64,000 nt of DNA from Pedobacter psychrotolerans (GCF_004340665.1 NZ_SLWO01000006.1:248001-312000); one strand, 5' to 3'. Shown: positions 36,422-45,957, numbered from the stretch's first letter. The notes: generated by a model not told the origin, from the sequence alone. Made by a program: numbers and translations.

Positions 36422-38050
36422 TTAAGTTTGAATGATGCCTACATTAAATTTCCTGGTTATTGGTGATTGATTCGCGGCCTCGATGCCCATAGAAATTACT
36501 TTCCTAGTTTCCAGCGGATCAATAATACCATCTACCCATAGTCTTGATGCAGCATAGTAAGGTGTAGTCTGGCTATCGTATTTATCGGTAATTTCTTTCA
36601 ATAGTTCTGCTTCTTTTTCTGGTGTAATCACTTCACCTTTAGCCTTTAATGATGCTTCTTGAATTTGCAATAGCGTTTTTGCAGCCTGAGCGCCACCCAT
36701 TACTGCAATTTTAGCAGTTGGCCAGGCATAAATTAACCTCGGATCATAAGCTTTCCCACACATGGCATAATTACCCGCGCCATAAGAATTCCCAATTACA
36801 ATCGTAAATTTTGGCACTACAGAATTGGCAACCGCATTAACCATTTTTGCTCCGTCTTTAATAATCCCACCATGTTCAGACCTGCTTCCGACCATAAAGC
36901 CGGTTACATCCTGTAAAAATACCAGCGGGATTTTTTTTTGGTTGCAGTTCATAATAAATCGGGTAGCTTTATCTGCACTATCAGAATAAATCACACCGCC
37001 AAATTGCATTTCCCCTTTTTTAGATTTAACGACCTTACGTTGATTAGCAACAATGCCTACTGCCCAACCATCGATACGACCTAAACCACAAACGATACTT
37101 TGGCCATATCCTGCTTTATATTCTTCAAATTCAGAATTGTCAACCAAGCGGTTGATGATATCCATTATTTCGTATTGTTTATCTCTGTTTTCTGGGATAA
37201 TGCCATAAAGCTCTGTTTCACTTTCTTTGGGTTTAGCAGATTTAATCCTGTCAAAGCCTGCATTTTGAGGCGTTCCTAACATGCTCATGATGTTCCGGAT
37301 ACTATCCAGACAAGCTTGATCATTTGGATGCTTGTAATCGGTAACACCTGAAATTTCACAGTGCGTAGTTGCTCCTCCCAAAGTTTCATTATCAACATCC
37401 TCTCCTATTGCAGATTTTACCAGGTAGGAACCTGCCAAAAACACAGAACCGGTTTTATCAACAATCATGGCTTCATCACTCATGATGGGAAGATAAGCGC
37501 CACCAGCTACGCATGACCCCATAATCGCCGAAATTTGCACAATTCCATCTGCCGACATCATCGCGTTATTGCGGAACATTCTTCCGAAATGTTCTTTATC
37601 TGGAAAAATTTCGTCTTGCATTGGTAAATAAACACCTGCACTATCAACCAGGTAAATCACCGGAAGCCGGTTTTCCATAGCGATTTCTTGCGCACGGAGG
37701 TTTTTCTTGGCCGTCATAGGAAACCATGCGCCAGCTTTCACTGTAGCATCATTGGCGACAATCATACATTGCCTGCCACTTACATATCCAATTCCGCAAA
37801 CTACACCCGCAGACGGACAACCGCCTTGATCAGCATACATTCCATCAGCGGTGAAAGCACCAACTTCTAAAAATTCGGTGTCTTTATCAATGAGGTAATC
37901 AATCCGTTCGCGAGCCAATAACTTACCTTTCTCCTTTTGCTTGGCCGCATTTTTTTCGCCACCACCGAGGTAAATCTTTTTAAGTTTGGTCCTTAGCTCG
38001 TAAACCAATTGTTTGTTCACGTCTTCGTTCTTGTTGAATTCGATATCCAT
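36422..38050 (-). CDS. Acyl-CoA carboxylase carboxyltransferase (beta) subunit
   Basis: 542 residues, biotin-dependent carboxyltransferase of the propionyl-/methylcrotonyl-CoA carboxylase group. The N-terminal half has LLARERIDYLIDKDTEFLEV (~43), the GGCPSAGVVCGIGYVSG segment and IYLVDSAGVYLPMQDE (~149, oxyanion). The C-terminal half has FLQDVTGFMVGSRSEHGGII (~380), GNSYGAGNYAMCGKAYDPR (~420) and AKIAVMGGAQAAKTL. The MQDE and GAGNYAM motifs favour methylcrotonyl- or geranyl-CoA type over propionyl-CoA, but substrate choice is not decidable by eye. The alpha (biotin) subunit is not in the window. Confidence 0.88.
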   Translation of the reverse strand: MDIEFNKNEDVNKQLVYELRTKLKKIYLGGGEKNAAKQKEKGKLLARERIDYLIDKDTEFLEVGAFTADGMYADQGGCPSAGVVCGIGYVSGRQCMIVANDATVKAGAWFPMTAKKNLRAQEIAMENRLPVIYLVDSAGVYLPMQDEIFPDKEHFGRMFRNNAMMSADGIVQISAIMGSCVAGGAYLPIMSDEAMIVDKTGSVFLAGSYLVKSAIGEDVDNETLGGATTHCEISGVTDYKHPNDQACLDSIRNIMSMLGTPQNAGFDRIKSAKPKESETELYGIIPENRDKQYEIMDIINRLVDNSEFEEYKAGYGQSIVCGLGRIDGWAVGIVANQRKVVKSKKGEMQFGGVIYSDSADKATRFIMNCNQKKIPLVFLQDVTGFMVGSRSEHGGIIKDGAKMVNAVANSVVPKFTIVIGNSYGAGNYAMCGKAYDPRLIYAWPTAKIAVMGGAQAAKTLLQIQEASLKAKGEVITPEKEAELLKEITDKYDSQTTPYYAASRLWVDGIIDPLETRKVISMGIEAANQSPITRKFNVGIIQT

Positions 38051-38109
38051 GTTGGCAATTTAAATCTTATTTTGGAATAAAGCATGGCGACCAAATTGGT
38101 TTCTGGTCT

Positions 38110-38640
38110 ACGCTGGTTTTTAACCACAAAGAACGCACAGCAGAAGGCGCAAAGAACGCCAAACTCGTGTTCGAAATATTAAACCACAGAATATGGGAGT
38201 GATTTTAACCGCAAAGGATGCAGAGAGAAAAGCGAAAAGAACGCCAAGTTGGTGTTTAAAATGTAACCATAGAATACCAAATTTTGACTTCTTCACTTTA
38301 TTCCCTGTGCAACCTCTGTGTCCTCGGTGGTAAAATCTAAACACCCGGCTTTGCGATTAGAAATAAAAAATAACCACAGAGAAAAAAGCACAGAGATAAT
38401 GTAATCAATTTCAAATTTTATGTTCTCTGTGAGACCTTCGTGCCCTCGGTGGTAAAATCTGAACACACAGCTTTGATTAGAAATAAAAAGTAACCACAGA
38501 GCAAACAGAGAAAAAAAAGCACAGAGAAGTCACTGAGATTATATTGTCGATTCTTAAACTCTCTGTTTTCTGTGCAACCTCCGTGTCCTCGGTGGTAAAA
38601 TCTGAACACCCAGCTTTGCGCTCTTCGCGAAAAACTTCCC
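38110..38640. repeat. Tandem dispersed repeats (ACCACAGAG/CTCGGTGGT family)
   Basis: The ~650-bp gap before the DUF2721 gene is filled by about three copies of a ~120-130 bp unit. Each has TAACCACAGAG at its start, GCACAGAG in the middle, then a CTCTGTG word, a GTGTCCTCGGTGG-type word, TAAAATCTRAACAC and CAGCTTTG. ACCACAGAG and CTCTGTGG-type words are inverted with respect to each other, so each unit can fold. Open frames across it change frame between copies, so it is non-coding. Confidence 0.65.
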
Positions 38641-38703
38641 TTCATTTTGCGGTTAACCACAACAAATCATTTTAAAACGATACTTTTGAAGAAACCTCAT
38701 TAA

Positions 38704-39147
38704 ATGGAGCTAACCATAAATATTCCTGCTTTACTATTTCCAGCCATTAGTTTAATCATGCTGGCTTACACCAACCGTTTTTTGGCTTTGGCAACACTAG
38801 TTAGAAGTTTAAAAGCGAAGTATGAAGAAGGCGAGAAAAATATCGGTTTACAAAATCAAATCAAAAACCTTCGCTATCGGTTAAGACTAATCAAAAACAT
38901 GCAGGCTTTCGGTGTGCTTAGTTTCGCCAGTTGTTTGTTTTGCATGTTTTTTATTTACCTTGATTGGAATATAATAGCCGAAATGCTTTTTGCAATGAGT
39001 TTAATATTTTTTATGATTTCGCTGATTATTTCATTGATAGAAATTCAACTCAGCACGAAAGCGCTCGAATTAGAATTGAGTACTTTAGAAGATTTAGACG
39101 ATGAATCATTAAGTGGATTCATCAAAAAGAAATTCAACAGAGATTAA
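38704..39147 (+). CDS. DUF2721 membrane protein
   Basis: 147 residues. The first helix ALLFPAISLIMLAYTNRFLA (~9-28) leads into LATLVRSLKAKYEEG, a charged helical hairpin, two further helices (~78-98 and ~102-125), then an acidic C-terminus (LEDLDDESLSGFI). This is the DUF2721 pattern of small inner-membrane proteins without assigned function. The end overlaps the convergent lipoprotein gene by 4 bp. Confidence 0.8.
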   Translation: MELTINIPALLFPAISLIMLAYTNRFLALATLVRSLKAKYEEGEKNIGLQNQIKNLRYRLRLIKNMQAFGVLSFASCLFCMFFIYLDWNIIAEMLFAMSLIFFMISLIISLIEIQLSTKALELELSTLEDLDDESLSGFIKKKFNRD

Positions 39148-39689
39148 TTTTGTAAAACAACATTATTAATCTTTAACTTTTTCCAGTCTCCGGGAAAGCC
39201 TTTTCCTTTTATATATTTTACAGAATAAGGATGTCCCTTTAAGTTTGGATGGTAAATCATATCGAAATCAAAAGTCATTTCTGTATCTGTCTTTTGGACA
39301 ACAGTAACTTCATTGTCGTTGTAATCCTTTTGGCCTGTTGTAAAAAATTTATCTCCTATATTAGCCTTAAAATCGGCTTTTAAATATGTTTGTAGCGGAG
39401 ACGTTGGGTAGCCTTCTATTAATCTATTTTGTTCGTCTATTCTTAAATACGAAATGCTAACGGCGTCGCCACCCACTAAAGAATAAAATTTATAGAAAAG
39501 TTTCTTATTTATGCTAACCGTATCTGTAATCTCGGTATAGTTAGCACTATTCATAAACCATAAATTACCGATTTGCATCGGCAAAAAAGTATCGTTTGCA
39601 TTAAGATCCATCACTTTTTCTTTACAGCCTGTAAAAAACAATAAGAATAGCATTACAATTAAGCTGGCACTCTGGCAAGTTTTTTTCAT
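39144..39689 (-). CDS. Hypothetical lipoprotein
   Basis: About 181 residues from the Met at 39689 (MKKTCQSASLIVMLFLLFF). The lipobox FTGC places the lipidated Cys near residue 22. The mature domain begins with an NLWFMNSANYTEITDTVSI strand and continues beta-rich with GGDAVSISYLRID and GDKFFTTGQKDYND, resembling exported beta-sandwich lipoproteins common in Bacteroidota. No enzymatic motif. Probably outer-membrane facing the periplasm. An ATG three codons earlier (39698) is possible. Confidence 0.6.
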   Translation of the reverse strand: MKKTCQSASLIVMLFLLFFTGCKEKVMDLNANDTFLPMQIGNLWFMNSANYTEITDTVSINKKLFYKFYSLVGGDAVSISYLRIDEQNRLIEGYPTSPLQTYLKADFKANIGDKFFTTGQKDYNDNEVTVVQKTDTEMTFDFDMIYHPNLKGHPYSVKYIKGKGFPGDWKKLKINNVVLQN

Positions 39690-39751
39690 AAGAATCATTC
39701 TTCTTTCTAACCAAAACGAGTGCCGCAGTAAAAACGCTACAAAGAATAACC

Positions 39752-40216
39752 TTAAGGAGTTATAAAATGGTAAAGAAAAACCACCTCACCAGTAAAGGCA
39801 GGTTTCTTTTGATCCTCAATTTCCATCTCTATTGCCATATGAACCTTGGTTACACCACGTAAGTTAACAATGGAGGCCAATTTCGCTTTGAGTCTGATTT
39901 TAGCATTTACCAACACTGGTTGCGCAAATCTTAAGCTTTCGATACCATAATTAATCTCCATTTTAAGCTTTTGAATATCAACAATCTCTTTCCAAAGATA
40001 AGGAATAAGCGAAAGTGTTAAGTATCCATGGGCAATGGTAGAACCGAAAGGCCCTTCATTCTTTGCCTTCTCTTCATCGGTATGAATCCACTGATAATCC
40101 AGTGTGGCATCTGCAAACTTGTTAATTTGTTCTTGTGTAATGGTATGCCACGAAGAAACACCAAGTTCTTTACCTAAATGTTGTTCAAATTCCGCGTGAG
40201 ATGTAATAATTTGCAT
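39752..40216 (-). CDS. MaoC family dehydratase
   Basis: 154 residues, single hot-dog fold. The catalytic region is seen in FADATLDYQWIHTDEEKAKN (~30, hydratase Asp/His) and FGSTIAHGYLTLSLIPYLW (~57). C-terminal strands carry the NYGIESLRFAQPVLVNAKIR segment. Members hydrate enoyl-CoA esters (R-specific) or act in related acyl-CoA chemistry. It sits 57 bp downstream of the LOG-family gene on the same strand, possibly a two-gene unit. Confidence 0.88.
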   Translation of the reverse strand: MQIITSHAEFEQHLGKELGVSSWHTITQEQINKFADATLDYQWIHTDEEKAKNEGPFGSTIAHGYLTLSLIPYLWKEIVDIQKLKMEINYGIESLRFAQPVLVNAKIRLKAKLASIVNLRGVTKVHMAIEMEIEDQKKPAFTGEVVFLYHFITP

Positions 40217-40273
40217 TTTTATGAATCTTTTATAGTGATAGCAATCCCGAAAACTATTGACGTTTACGATTGC

Positions 40274-40867
40274 TTAAATTAAATCTTTTTCCTTAAACCA
40301 AACCACATCCGGCACAGCCGAATAATTATCCATTTTTTCAATTAATATTTCAGCATCAGTTTCATTGAAAACCAAATCGCGATTGGCAGGCTTTAAAAAT
40401 TTGCTTTGAACCATCGTTTCCATTTGTGCAAATAGCGGATCGTAAAATCCACCTACGTTTAAAACTCCTATTGGTTTATGATGGAGGCCTAATTGTAGCC
40501 AGGTAAGCACTTCGAAAAATTCTTCCAGCGTACCGAAACCACCAGGCAAAATCACAAAACCATCGCTTAAATCGGCCATTTTTTGCTTGCGCTGATGCAT
40601 GTTTTCGGTTAAAATCATTTCAGTAACACCTTTATGGCCTACCTCTTTATCCATCAGAAACTGAGGAATCACGCCGGTAACCAAACCACCAGCTTCTAAA
40701 ATATCGTTCGCCAGTACGCCCATCACTCCTACACTTCCTCCGCCGTAAACTAACCTGATCTCTTCCCTGACAAGTGTATCTGCCAACTGTTTAATGGCTT
40801 TACGCAACTGTGGATCTCCATTAAAGTTTGAGCCACAATAAACACAAACCGCTCTTAGCTTATTCAT
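40274..40867 (-). CDS. LOG family protein (TIGR00730, Rossmann fold)
   Basis: 197 residues. VCVYCGSNFNGDP (~8), VYGGGSVGVMGVLAND (~40), the EMILTENMHQRKQKMADLSD segment (~80) and the PGGFGTLEEFFEVLTWLQLG motif (~108) define the lysine-decarboxylase-like/LOG family. Biochemically proven members are cytokinin riboside 5'-monophosphate phosphoribohydrolases; in bacteria the physiological nucleotide is usually unknown. The older label lysine decarboxylase is not supported. It may be co-transcribed with the MaoC gene. Confidence 0.88.
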   Translation of the reverse strand: MNKLRAVCVYCGSNFNGDPQLRKAIKQLADTLVREEIRLVYGGGSVGVMGVLANDILEAGGLVTGVIPQFLMDKEVGHKGVTEMILTENMHQRKQKMADLSDGFVILPGGFGTLEEFFEVLTWLQLGLHHKPIGVLNVGGFYDPLFAQMETMVQSKFLKPANRDLVFNETDAEILIEKMDNYSAVPDVVWFKEKDLI

Positions 40868-41068
40868 CCGATTTAAAAATTTAGCGAAGTTAAGATTTTA
40901 TCCGTTTGCTATAAATTTTATTCTGCACAAAGCTGTTAATTTAATGTTTTTGTGATTTAAAATACTTTTTTAGTAGTGTATTTTATAGGTTATTAACCAT
41001 GATTCCAAATATATTGAAGTTTTGAAATAATTAGCTTCCTCTGAAACAATTCAGATCTTAAAAATAAA

Positions 41069-41090
41069 AAGCGCCGAACAATCGACGCTT
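41069..41090 (-). terminator. Intrinsic terminator of the TonB receptor gene
   Basis: AAGCGcCGA pairs with TCGaCGCTT; TTTTTATTTTT follows on the minus strand. It lies about 70 bp after the receptor stop. Confidence 0.6.
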
Positions 41091-41158
41091 CTAATCCAAA
41101 TAAAGAGAAATTATACAAACTTTAACAGCTTTTAAGACTCTTAAGGTTCTGTTAAAAA

Positions 41159-43738
41159 TTAGAAACTGTAACGGAAAGTAGCGCCATAAGTTCTCGGATC
41201 TCCAAGAACACCTGCATACAAACCTGAGTTACCTGCTGCTGCCTGTAATTGCTCATAATAATTTTTATTGGTTAGGTTTCTGCTCCATACAAATACGGAG
41301 AACTTATCAGACTTAAATCCAAGTCTCGCATTCAACAGCGAATATCCCTGAACATTTAAAACGCTTGATGGTGTTGGATTTGATGAGTATGTAGAACGGT
41401 AACTGGCATCGCCGGCGATAAAGTAACGACCTGGTTTAGTAGCTAAATTACCCGGTGTACTAAATTCTGCACCGCCGGAGACGTTCCATTTTGAGATTCC
41501 TGGTAATCTGCCACCCGATGCATCTTTAAATGCTACCTGCGTTGCTACACCGTTTACCAGTTCGGTATGACCGGTTTCTTCTAACGGAAGCGGCGCATTT
41601 GTAAAGGTTACATATTTTCCATCCAGGTAGGCCAAAGCTGCATTTAAGGTTAAGAAACGTTCCAACTGATAAGTTCCGTCAATCTCCAATCCTTTAACCT
41701 GAACTTTTTCGGCATTGGCAAGATAGCCCCTGTTTACACCGAGTTGTGGCGATTGTACATTGGTTTGATAATCTTTAATATCGGTATTGAAAGCCGTTAC
41801 ATTTAATATCGCTCCTTTAAAAGGTTTTGTTTTAACGCCAAGTTCATAATGTTCTACATACTCGGGCTTCACAACGGCCAATGTTAAATCTGCCTGTCCG
41901 TTTGATGTAGTTGGTAAACCACCTACGTTAACCCCAACTGGTTTGTAGGCTGTAGAAAAAGTGGCATAAGCATTTACCTTCGGCGTTGGACGATAAGAAA
42001 CAGTGATATTTCCAGATAAATTATTATTATCAACTTTCGTAGCAAACTGTTGATTGGCATAAACTGCTGCTTTAAGTGCCAATAATGCAGGATCAGTAGT
42101 TTGCAAACCACCATAAGTGTTTCTATCGTAATTTACATCTTTTTTATCATAGGTAAATCTTAAACCTGGCAGCACGTGTAAGTGCTCAATTACTTCCCAG
42201 TCGATTTGACCAAATACTGCAGCACTTAATGATTTAATAGTTGAATTGGTCTTAATTCCAAATCCATCTAACAAACCTGGCGTGGAGTATAGCGCTTGTG
42301 CGCCCGTATTAGCGGTTTGCACAAATCTCCATTGATCTTTGCCCACTTCTTCCGTTTGACCCAAACCCTGCAGGTTTTGACCAAGAAAAAATACACCGAA
42401 AACACCACTTAACTTTTCGGTAATGTCGCCTGCATATCTAATCTCTTGTGAGTATTGATCGTGACGCGAGTTACCTTGTGATTTAGTAAGTGCAGATAAT
42501 TCAGAAAAATCTCTATCATTTGTTGGATCCCAATTCCAGAACCTCCAGGCCGTGGTAGAAGTTAATGTTCCGTTGCCAATTTTATAATCTACGTTTAGTG
42601 AAATACCACCAATTGATTGATTATGTCTCCAGGGCGTATTGGTATTGATTTCTCTTGAAAATGGATTAATTTTGGGTTGTTGGTATCCTAAATCTGAAAC
42701 AATTCTGGCATATTGACGATAGGCACTTCTTTCGGTTGTGGTAACACCAGCAATGACTAAAGGATAACCTGCCGGATGCTGAATGCTCACATCTCCACTT
42801 AATAAGATTTTTAATTTATCAGATGGCGTAAAATATAACTGACTCTTGAAACCTAAATTGTTCTGACCGCTATATCTTCGCTCCTCTCTAGTATTGTAAA
42901 TCGTACCATCACGTTGTGTACCAGATATCGAGATTTTTGCCGCAAGATTTTTTGCAACACCACCAGAAACTGATGTTTTAGCCTGAATAAAATTATAGTT
43001 ACCAACGCTCATTTCAACTTTTGCTGTCGGCGTTTGTGTAGGTTTAGTGGTGGTGATATTAAAGGCACCTGCGGTTGTATTTTTACCAAATAACGTTCCT
43101 TGTGGTCCGCGGATAACTTCAATTTGTTCAATATCAAGGAAATCGGTAGAAGTAGCAGCCGGGCGTGCGTGATAAACGCCATCCACGTAAAAACCTACAC
43201 CTGGATCAATTCCATCATTCGTTAATCCAAAAGTAGAACCTAATCCCCTAATATTTAATGTGGTATTTCTGGCGTTTGAAGCATACAACTGAACCGAAGG
43301 AACCAATTCTTTCAAACGATTAACATTAAAAGCACCTGCATTTTCTGCCGCCTGACCGCCGATAACGGTGATTGGAATCGGTACATCCTGTAAAACTTCC
43401 GAACGTCTTCTTGAGGTTACTACAATTTCATCAAGCTGGGTGTCTTCTACTAAAACTAATTCAATTGGAGCCTCCTGAAGTCGCAAAATTTGAAAATCCT
43501 GAGGTTTATATCCAACATAACTCACCCGGATATAAAATGGAGGTTGTTGTTTGGCATCGATGGCAAAGGCACCCTCAACATCGGTAATAGTTGCAATTTT
43601 TGTGCCTCTTACCGTAATGGTTGCACCAGGAATGGTTATGCCATTGGTACCTTTCACTATTCCTTTTACCGTATTTTGAGCGAATACAGTAGTTGCAGAT
43701 AGTATAATAGCAAATAAAATAAGTAAACTTTGTTTCAT
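41159..43738 (-). CDS. TonB-dependent outer membrane receptor
   Basis: About 859 residues from MKQSLLILFAIILSATTVFA (signal peptide). A carboxypeptidase-regulatory-like domain follows (NTVKGIVKGTNGITIPGATI, ~25-100), then a TonB-box-like segment and the Plug (VLQDVPIPITVIGG; IRGPQGTLFGKNTTAGAFNI, ~205), then a 22-strand barrel ending in a C-terminal aromatic TFRYSF. It imports large or scarce ligands with TonB energy. There is no SusD partner nearby, so a siderophore, cobalamin or other small ligand is likelier than a glycan. The upstream part of the frame before the signal peptide (to 43828) was rejected. Driven by the promoter at 43891-43920. Confidence 0.92.
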   Translation of the reverse strand: MKQSLLILFAIILSATTVFAQNTVKGIVKGTNGITIPGATITVRGTKIATITDVEGAFAIDAKQQPPFYIRVSYVGYKPQDFQILRLQEAPIELVLVEDTQLDEIVVTSRRRSEVLQDVPIPITVIGGQAAENAGAFNVNRLKELVPSVQLYASNARNTTLNIRGLGSTFGLTNDGIDPGVGFYVDGVYHARPAATSTDFLDIEQIEVIRGPQGTLFGKNTTAGAFNITTTKPTQTPTAKVEMSVGNYNFIQAKTSVSGGVAKNLAAKISISGTQRDGTIYNTREERRYSGQNNLGFKSQLYFTPSDKLKILLSGDVSIQHPAGYPLVIAGVTTTERSAYRQYARIVSDLGYQQPKINPFSREINTNTPWRHNQSIGGISLNVDYKIGNGTLTSTTAWRFWNWDPTNDRDFSELSALTKSQGNSRHDQYSQEIRYAGDITEKLSGVFGVFFLGQNLQGLGQTEEVGKDQWRFVQTANTGAQALYSTPGLLDGFGIKTNSTIKSLSAAVFGQIDWEVIEHLHVLPGLRFTYDKKDVNYDRNTYGGLQTTDPALLALKAAVYANQQFATKVDNNNLSGNITVSYRPTPKVNAYATFSTAYKPVGVNVGGLPTTSNGQADLTLAVVKPEYVEHYELGVKTKPFKGAILNVTAFNTDIKDYQTNVQSPQLGVNRGYLANAEKVQVKGLEIDGTYQLERFLTLNAALAYLDGKYVTFTNAPLPLEETGHTELVNGVATQVAFKDASGGRLPGISKWNVSGGAEFSTPGNLATKPGRYFIAGDASYRSTYSSNPTPSSVLNVQGYSLLNARLGFKSDKFSVFVWSRNLTNKNYYEQLQAAAGNSGLYAGVLGDPRTYGATFRYSF

Positions 43739-43869
43739 AATTACATTTAATGTGTTTGGTTTAGATATATTGATTATTGATCCTTTCGGAAATGTTTTGC
43801 TTGAGCACTTAGCGCAGAGCAGCAACATGTTTTTGATTTCAGATTGATTGGCTTCATATTTAATTATAT

Positions 43870-43885
43870 TAAATCTATAGATTTA
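43870..43885. promoter_or_regulatory. 16-bp perfect palindrome at the TonB receptor start site (putative operator)
   Basis: TAAATCTATAGATTTA lies just downstream of the TATATTTG -7 box, where transcription should begin, so a bound dimeric regulator would block initiation. Both symmetry and position are seen directly. The regulator is unknown. Confidence 0.45.
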
Positions 43886-43890
43886 GTCGA

Positions 43891-43920
43891 CAAATATATT
43901 AAAAAAAAGTATTTGCCAAA
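43891..43920 (-). promoter_or_regulatory. Bacteroidota promoter of the TonB receptor gene
   Basis: Minus-strand TTTG (43920-43917), 18 bp, TATATTTG (43898-43891). Start near 43885 gives a ~147-nt leader. Confidence 0.65.
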
Positions 43921-43959
43921 TTTTATTTTGTGATAATTATTATCTGAGGATTTAAAAAT

Positions 43960-44160
43960 GTTCGCCAAGCAATTTGCACCCAAACAAATGCACTAATGAC
44001 CATTGAATCAATGAACAGACCATTGAACCAATGAACAATTTTGTTGCCACGAAAGCACAAAACAACACGGATCGATTTGTACCCAAACAAATGCACTAAT
44101 GACCTTGAACTAATGAAAAGTTTTGTTGCCACGGAAGCACAAAGTAACACGGGATAGATA
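43960..44160. repeat. Imperfect direct repeat in the guaB-TonB receptor gap
   Basis: Two copies of a ~100-bp unit: ACCCAAACAAATGCACTAATG then a GAACMAATGAAMA-type region, TTTTGTTGCCACGRAAGCAC and AAARYAACACGG. Copies begin near 43977 and 44080. The intergenic region (43739-44392) otherwise holds only the receptor promoter/leader and the guaB terminator. Confidence 0.55.
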
Positions 44161-44276
44161 GCGCTTTTTTGGCCATAGATTCGCAGATTTTAGATCGCTT
44201 GTCTAATTTCCAAAAGTGAAGAAGCCTTTGCAAATTTTATACCTTATTAAGGTAGGAGAAACTAAGTATAAAAAAA

Positions 44277-44302
44277 GTGGGGCTATCTTTAGGACGCCCC
44301 AC
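44277..44302 (-). terminator. Intrinsic terminator of guaB
   Basis: GTGGGGC pairs with GCCCCAC around a 12-nt loop; seven T residues follow on the minus strand. About 90 bp past the guaB stop. Confidence 0.7.
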
Positions 44303-44392
44303 ATTGTAATATTATTATTTTAGAAGCTTTTCTAATACGGTCGAAGAACTAATGACTATAAAGCTTTAGTCTTTTAGCTTTCGTCTTTAATC

Positions 44393-45862
44393 CTATCTCG
44401 TATAATTTGGTGCTTCTTTAGTAATGGTAATATCGTGTGGATGACTTTCACGCATACCAGCAGCTGTAATTTGAACAAACTGCGCTTCCTGTAAAGCCTC
44501 AATAGTAGCGGCACCACAGTAGCCCATACTGGCACGAAGTCCGCCGATGTATTGATACATTACTTCGGCTAAAGTACCTTTAAAAGGAACGCGACCAACA
44601 ATTCCTTCAGGAACTAATTTCTTGATATCATCTTCAACATCCTGGAAATAACGGTCTTTAGAACCTTGCTCCATTGCTTCGATAGATCCCATTCCGCGGT
44701 AAGATTTAAATTTACGTCCTTCGTAGATGATCGTCTCACCTGGAGACTCTTCCACTCCTGCGAATAACGAACCAGCCATTACGGTATCTGCTCCGGATGC
44801 AATTGCCTTTGCAATGTCACCGGTATGCTTAATACCCCCATCTGCAATAACTGGAACTCCTGTTCCTTTTAATGCTTTGGCACATTCGTAAACGGCATAT
44901 AATTGAGGAACACCAACACCTGCGATAATTCTGGTGGTACAAATAGAACCCGGACCGATACCAACTTTCACCGCATCAGCACCAGCATCTGCTAAAAATT
45001 TAGCGGCTGCACCAGTGGCGATATTACCAACAATTACCTGTAGATCAGGATATTTCGCCTTTACTTCTTTTAGTTTATCCACTACCCCTTTCGAATGTCC
45101 GTGAGCAGTATCGATGGTAATTACATCAACACCTGCATGAACTAAAGCATCAACACGCTGTAGAGTATCAGCAGTTACGCCAACGGCGGCACCTACTCGT
45201 AATCGACCACGTTCATCTTTACAAGCAGCAGGATAATTTTTAACTTTTGAAATATCTTTGAAAGTGATTAAACCACTTAAATAACCATCTTTAGAAACAA
45301 CTGGTAATTTTTCAATTTTATAATTCTGAAGAATTTCTTCTGCCTGAACCAGATTTGTTCCCTCTGGCGCAGTAATTAGATTTTCTTTTGTCATGACTTC
45401 AGCAATTGGCCTGGCCATGTTTTTCTGGAAACGCAAATCGCGATTAGTAATAATCCCAACTAGTTTATTGTCGCTGCTCACCACTGGAATACCACCAATT
45501 TTGTGCTCTTTCATGATTTTGAAAGCATCGGCAACGACTGCTGTTTCCAATAGTGTAACCGGATCCTGAATCATTCCGCTTTCTGAACGCTTAACTTTAC
45601 GGACCTCTTCGGCTTGTCTTTCGATCGTCATGTTTTTGTGTAACATCCCAATACCCCCATTTTGCGCAATGGCAATGGCAAGTTCGGCTTCGGTTACGGT
45701 ATCCATCGCTGCAGAAATCAAAGGAACGTTAAGCTTGATTTTTTTGGTTAAGAAAGTGGCTGTATTTACATCGCGGGGCAGAATTTCAGAATAAGCGGGT
45801 ACTAAAAGTACGTCGTCATATGTTAAACCTGTTGCAATAAATTTTGTGGAGTCGAGTTGCAT
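44393..45862 (-). CDS. guaB: IMP dehydrogenase
   Basis: 489 residues from MQLDSTKFIATGLTYDDVLL, the canonical length. Converts IMP to XMP, the committed step to GMP. It has the barrel start DVLLVPAYSEILPRDV, two CBS domains (MIQDPVTLLETAVVADAFKI; MTKENLITAPEGTNL, ~100-215), the catalytic loop GIGPGSICTTRIIAGVG (Cys ~307), phosphate-binding ADGGIKHTGDIAKAIASGA, and the flap YRGMGSIEAM. The open frame reaches back to 46066, but that part crosses the tracrRNA and its promoter and lacks homology, so the Met at 45862 is the start. Confidence 0.96.
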   Translation of the reverse strand: MQLDSTKFIATGLTYDDVLLVPAYSEILPRDVNTATFLTKKIKLNVPLISAAMDTVTEAELAIAIAQNGGIGMLHKNMTIERQAEEVRKVKRSESGMIQDPVTLLETAVVADAFKIMKEHKIGGIPVVSSDNKLVGIITNRDLRFQKNMARPIAEVMTKENLITAPEGTNLVQAEEILQNYKIEKLPVVSKDGYLSGLITFKDISKVKNYPAACKDERGRLRVGAAVGVTADTLQRVDALVHAGVDVITIDTAHGHSKGVVDKLKEVKAKYPDLQVIVGNIATGAAAKFLADAGADAVKVGIGPGSICTTRIIAGVGVPQLYAVYECAKALKGTGVPVIADGGIKHTGDIAKAIASGADTVMAGSLFAGVEESPGETIIYEGRKFKSYRGMGSIEAMEQGSKDRYFQDVEDDIKKLVPEGIVGRVPFKGTLAEVMYQYIGGLRASMGYCGAATIEALQEAQFVQITAAGMRESHPHDITITKEAPNYTR

Positions 45863-45894
45863 AGCAAATAAATTACGATTTATTATTTGCCAGG

Positions 45895-45902
45895 CAAAGA
45901 TA
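45895..45902 (-). promoter_or_regulatory. Bacteroidota -7 box of guaB
   Basis: TATCTTTG on the minus strand is a perfect TAnnTTTG, with TTTT 20 bp upstream as a weak -33. It lies between the tracrRNA terminator and guaB, so guaB has its own promoter. Confidence 0.5.
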
Positions 45903-45957
45903 AGATAAATAAGTTGATTTTTAAAACTGGATTCTGTTTTGGAAATGTAAAAAGGAA

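Noticed and set aside
38120..38660. Minus-strand frames of 74 and 80 codons in the repeat-rich gap
   Set aside because: They translate the tandem non-coding repeat units and change frame between copies.
40274..40867. Lysine decarboxylase
   Set aside because: The PGGFGTLEE motif is the LOG phosphoribohydrolase signature; no PLP site exists.
43739..43828. 30-codon upstream extension of the TonB receptor
   Set aside because: It precedes a perfect signal peptide and lies in the leader of the predicted promoter.
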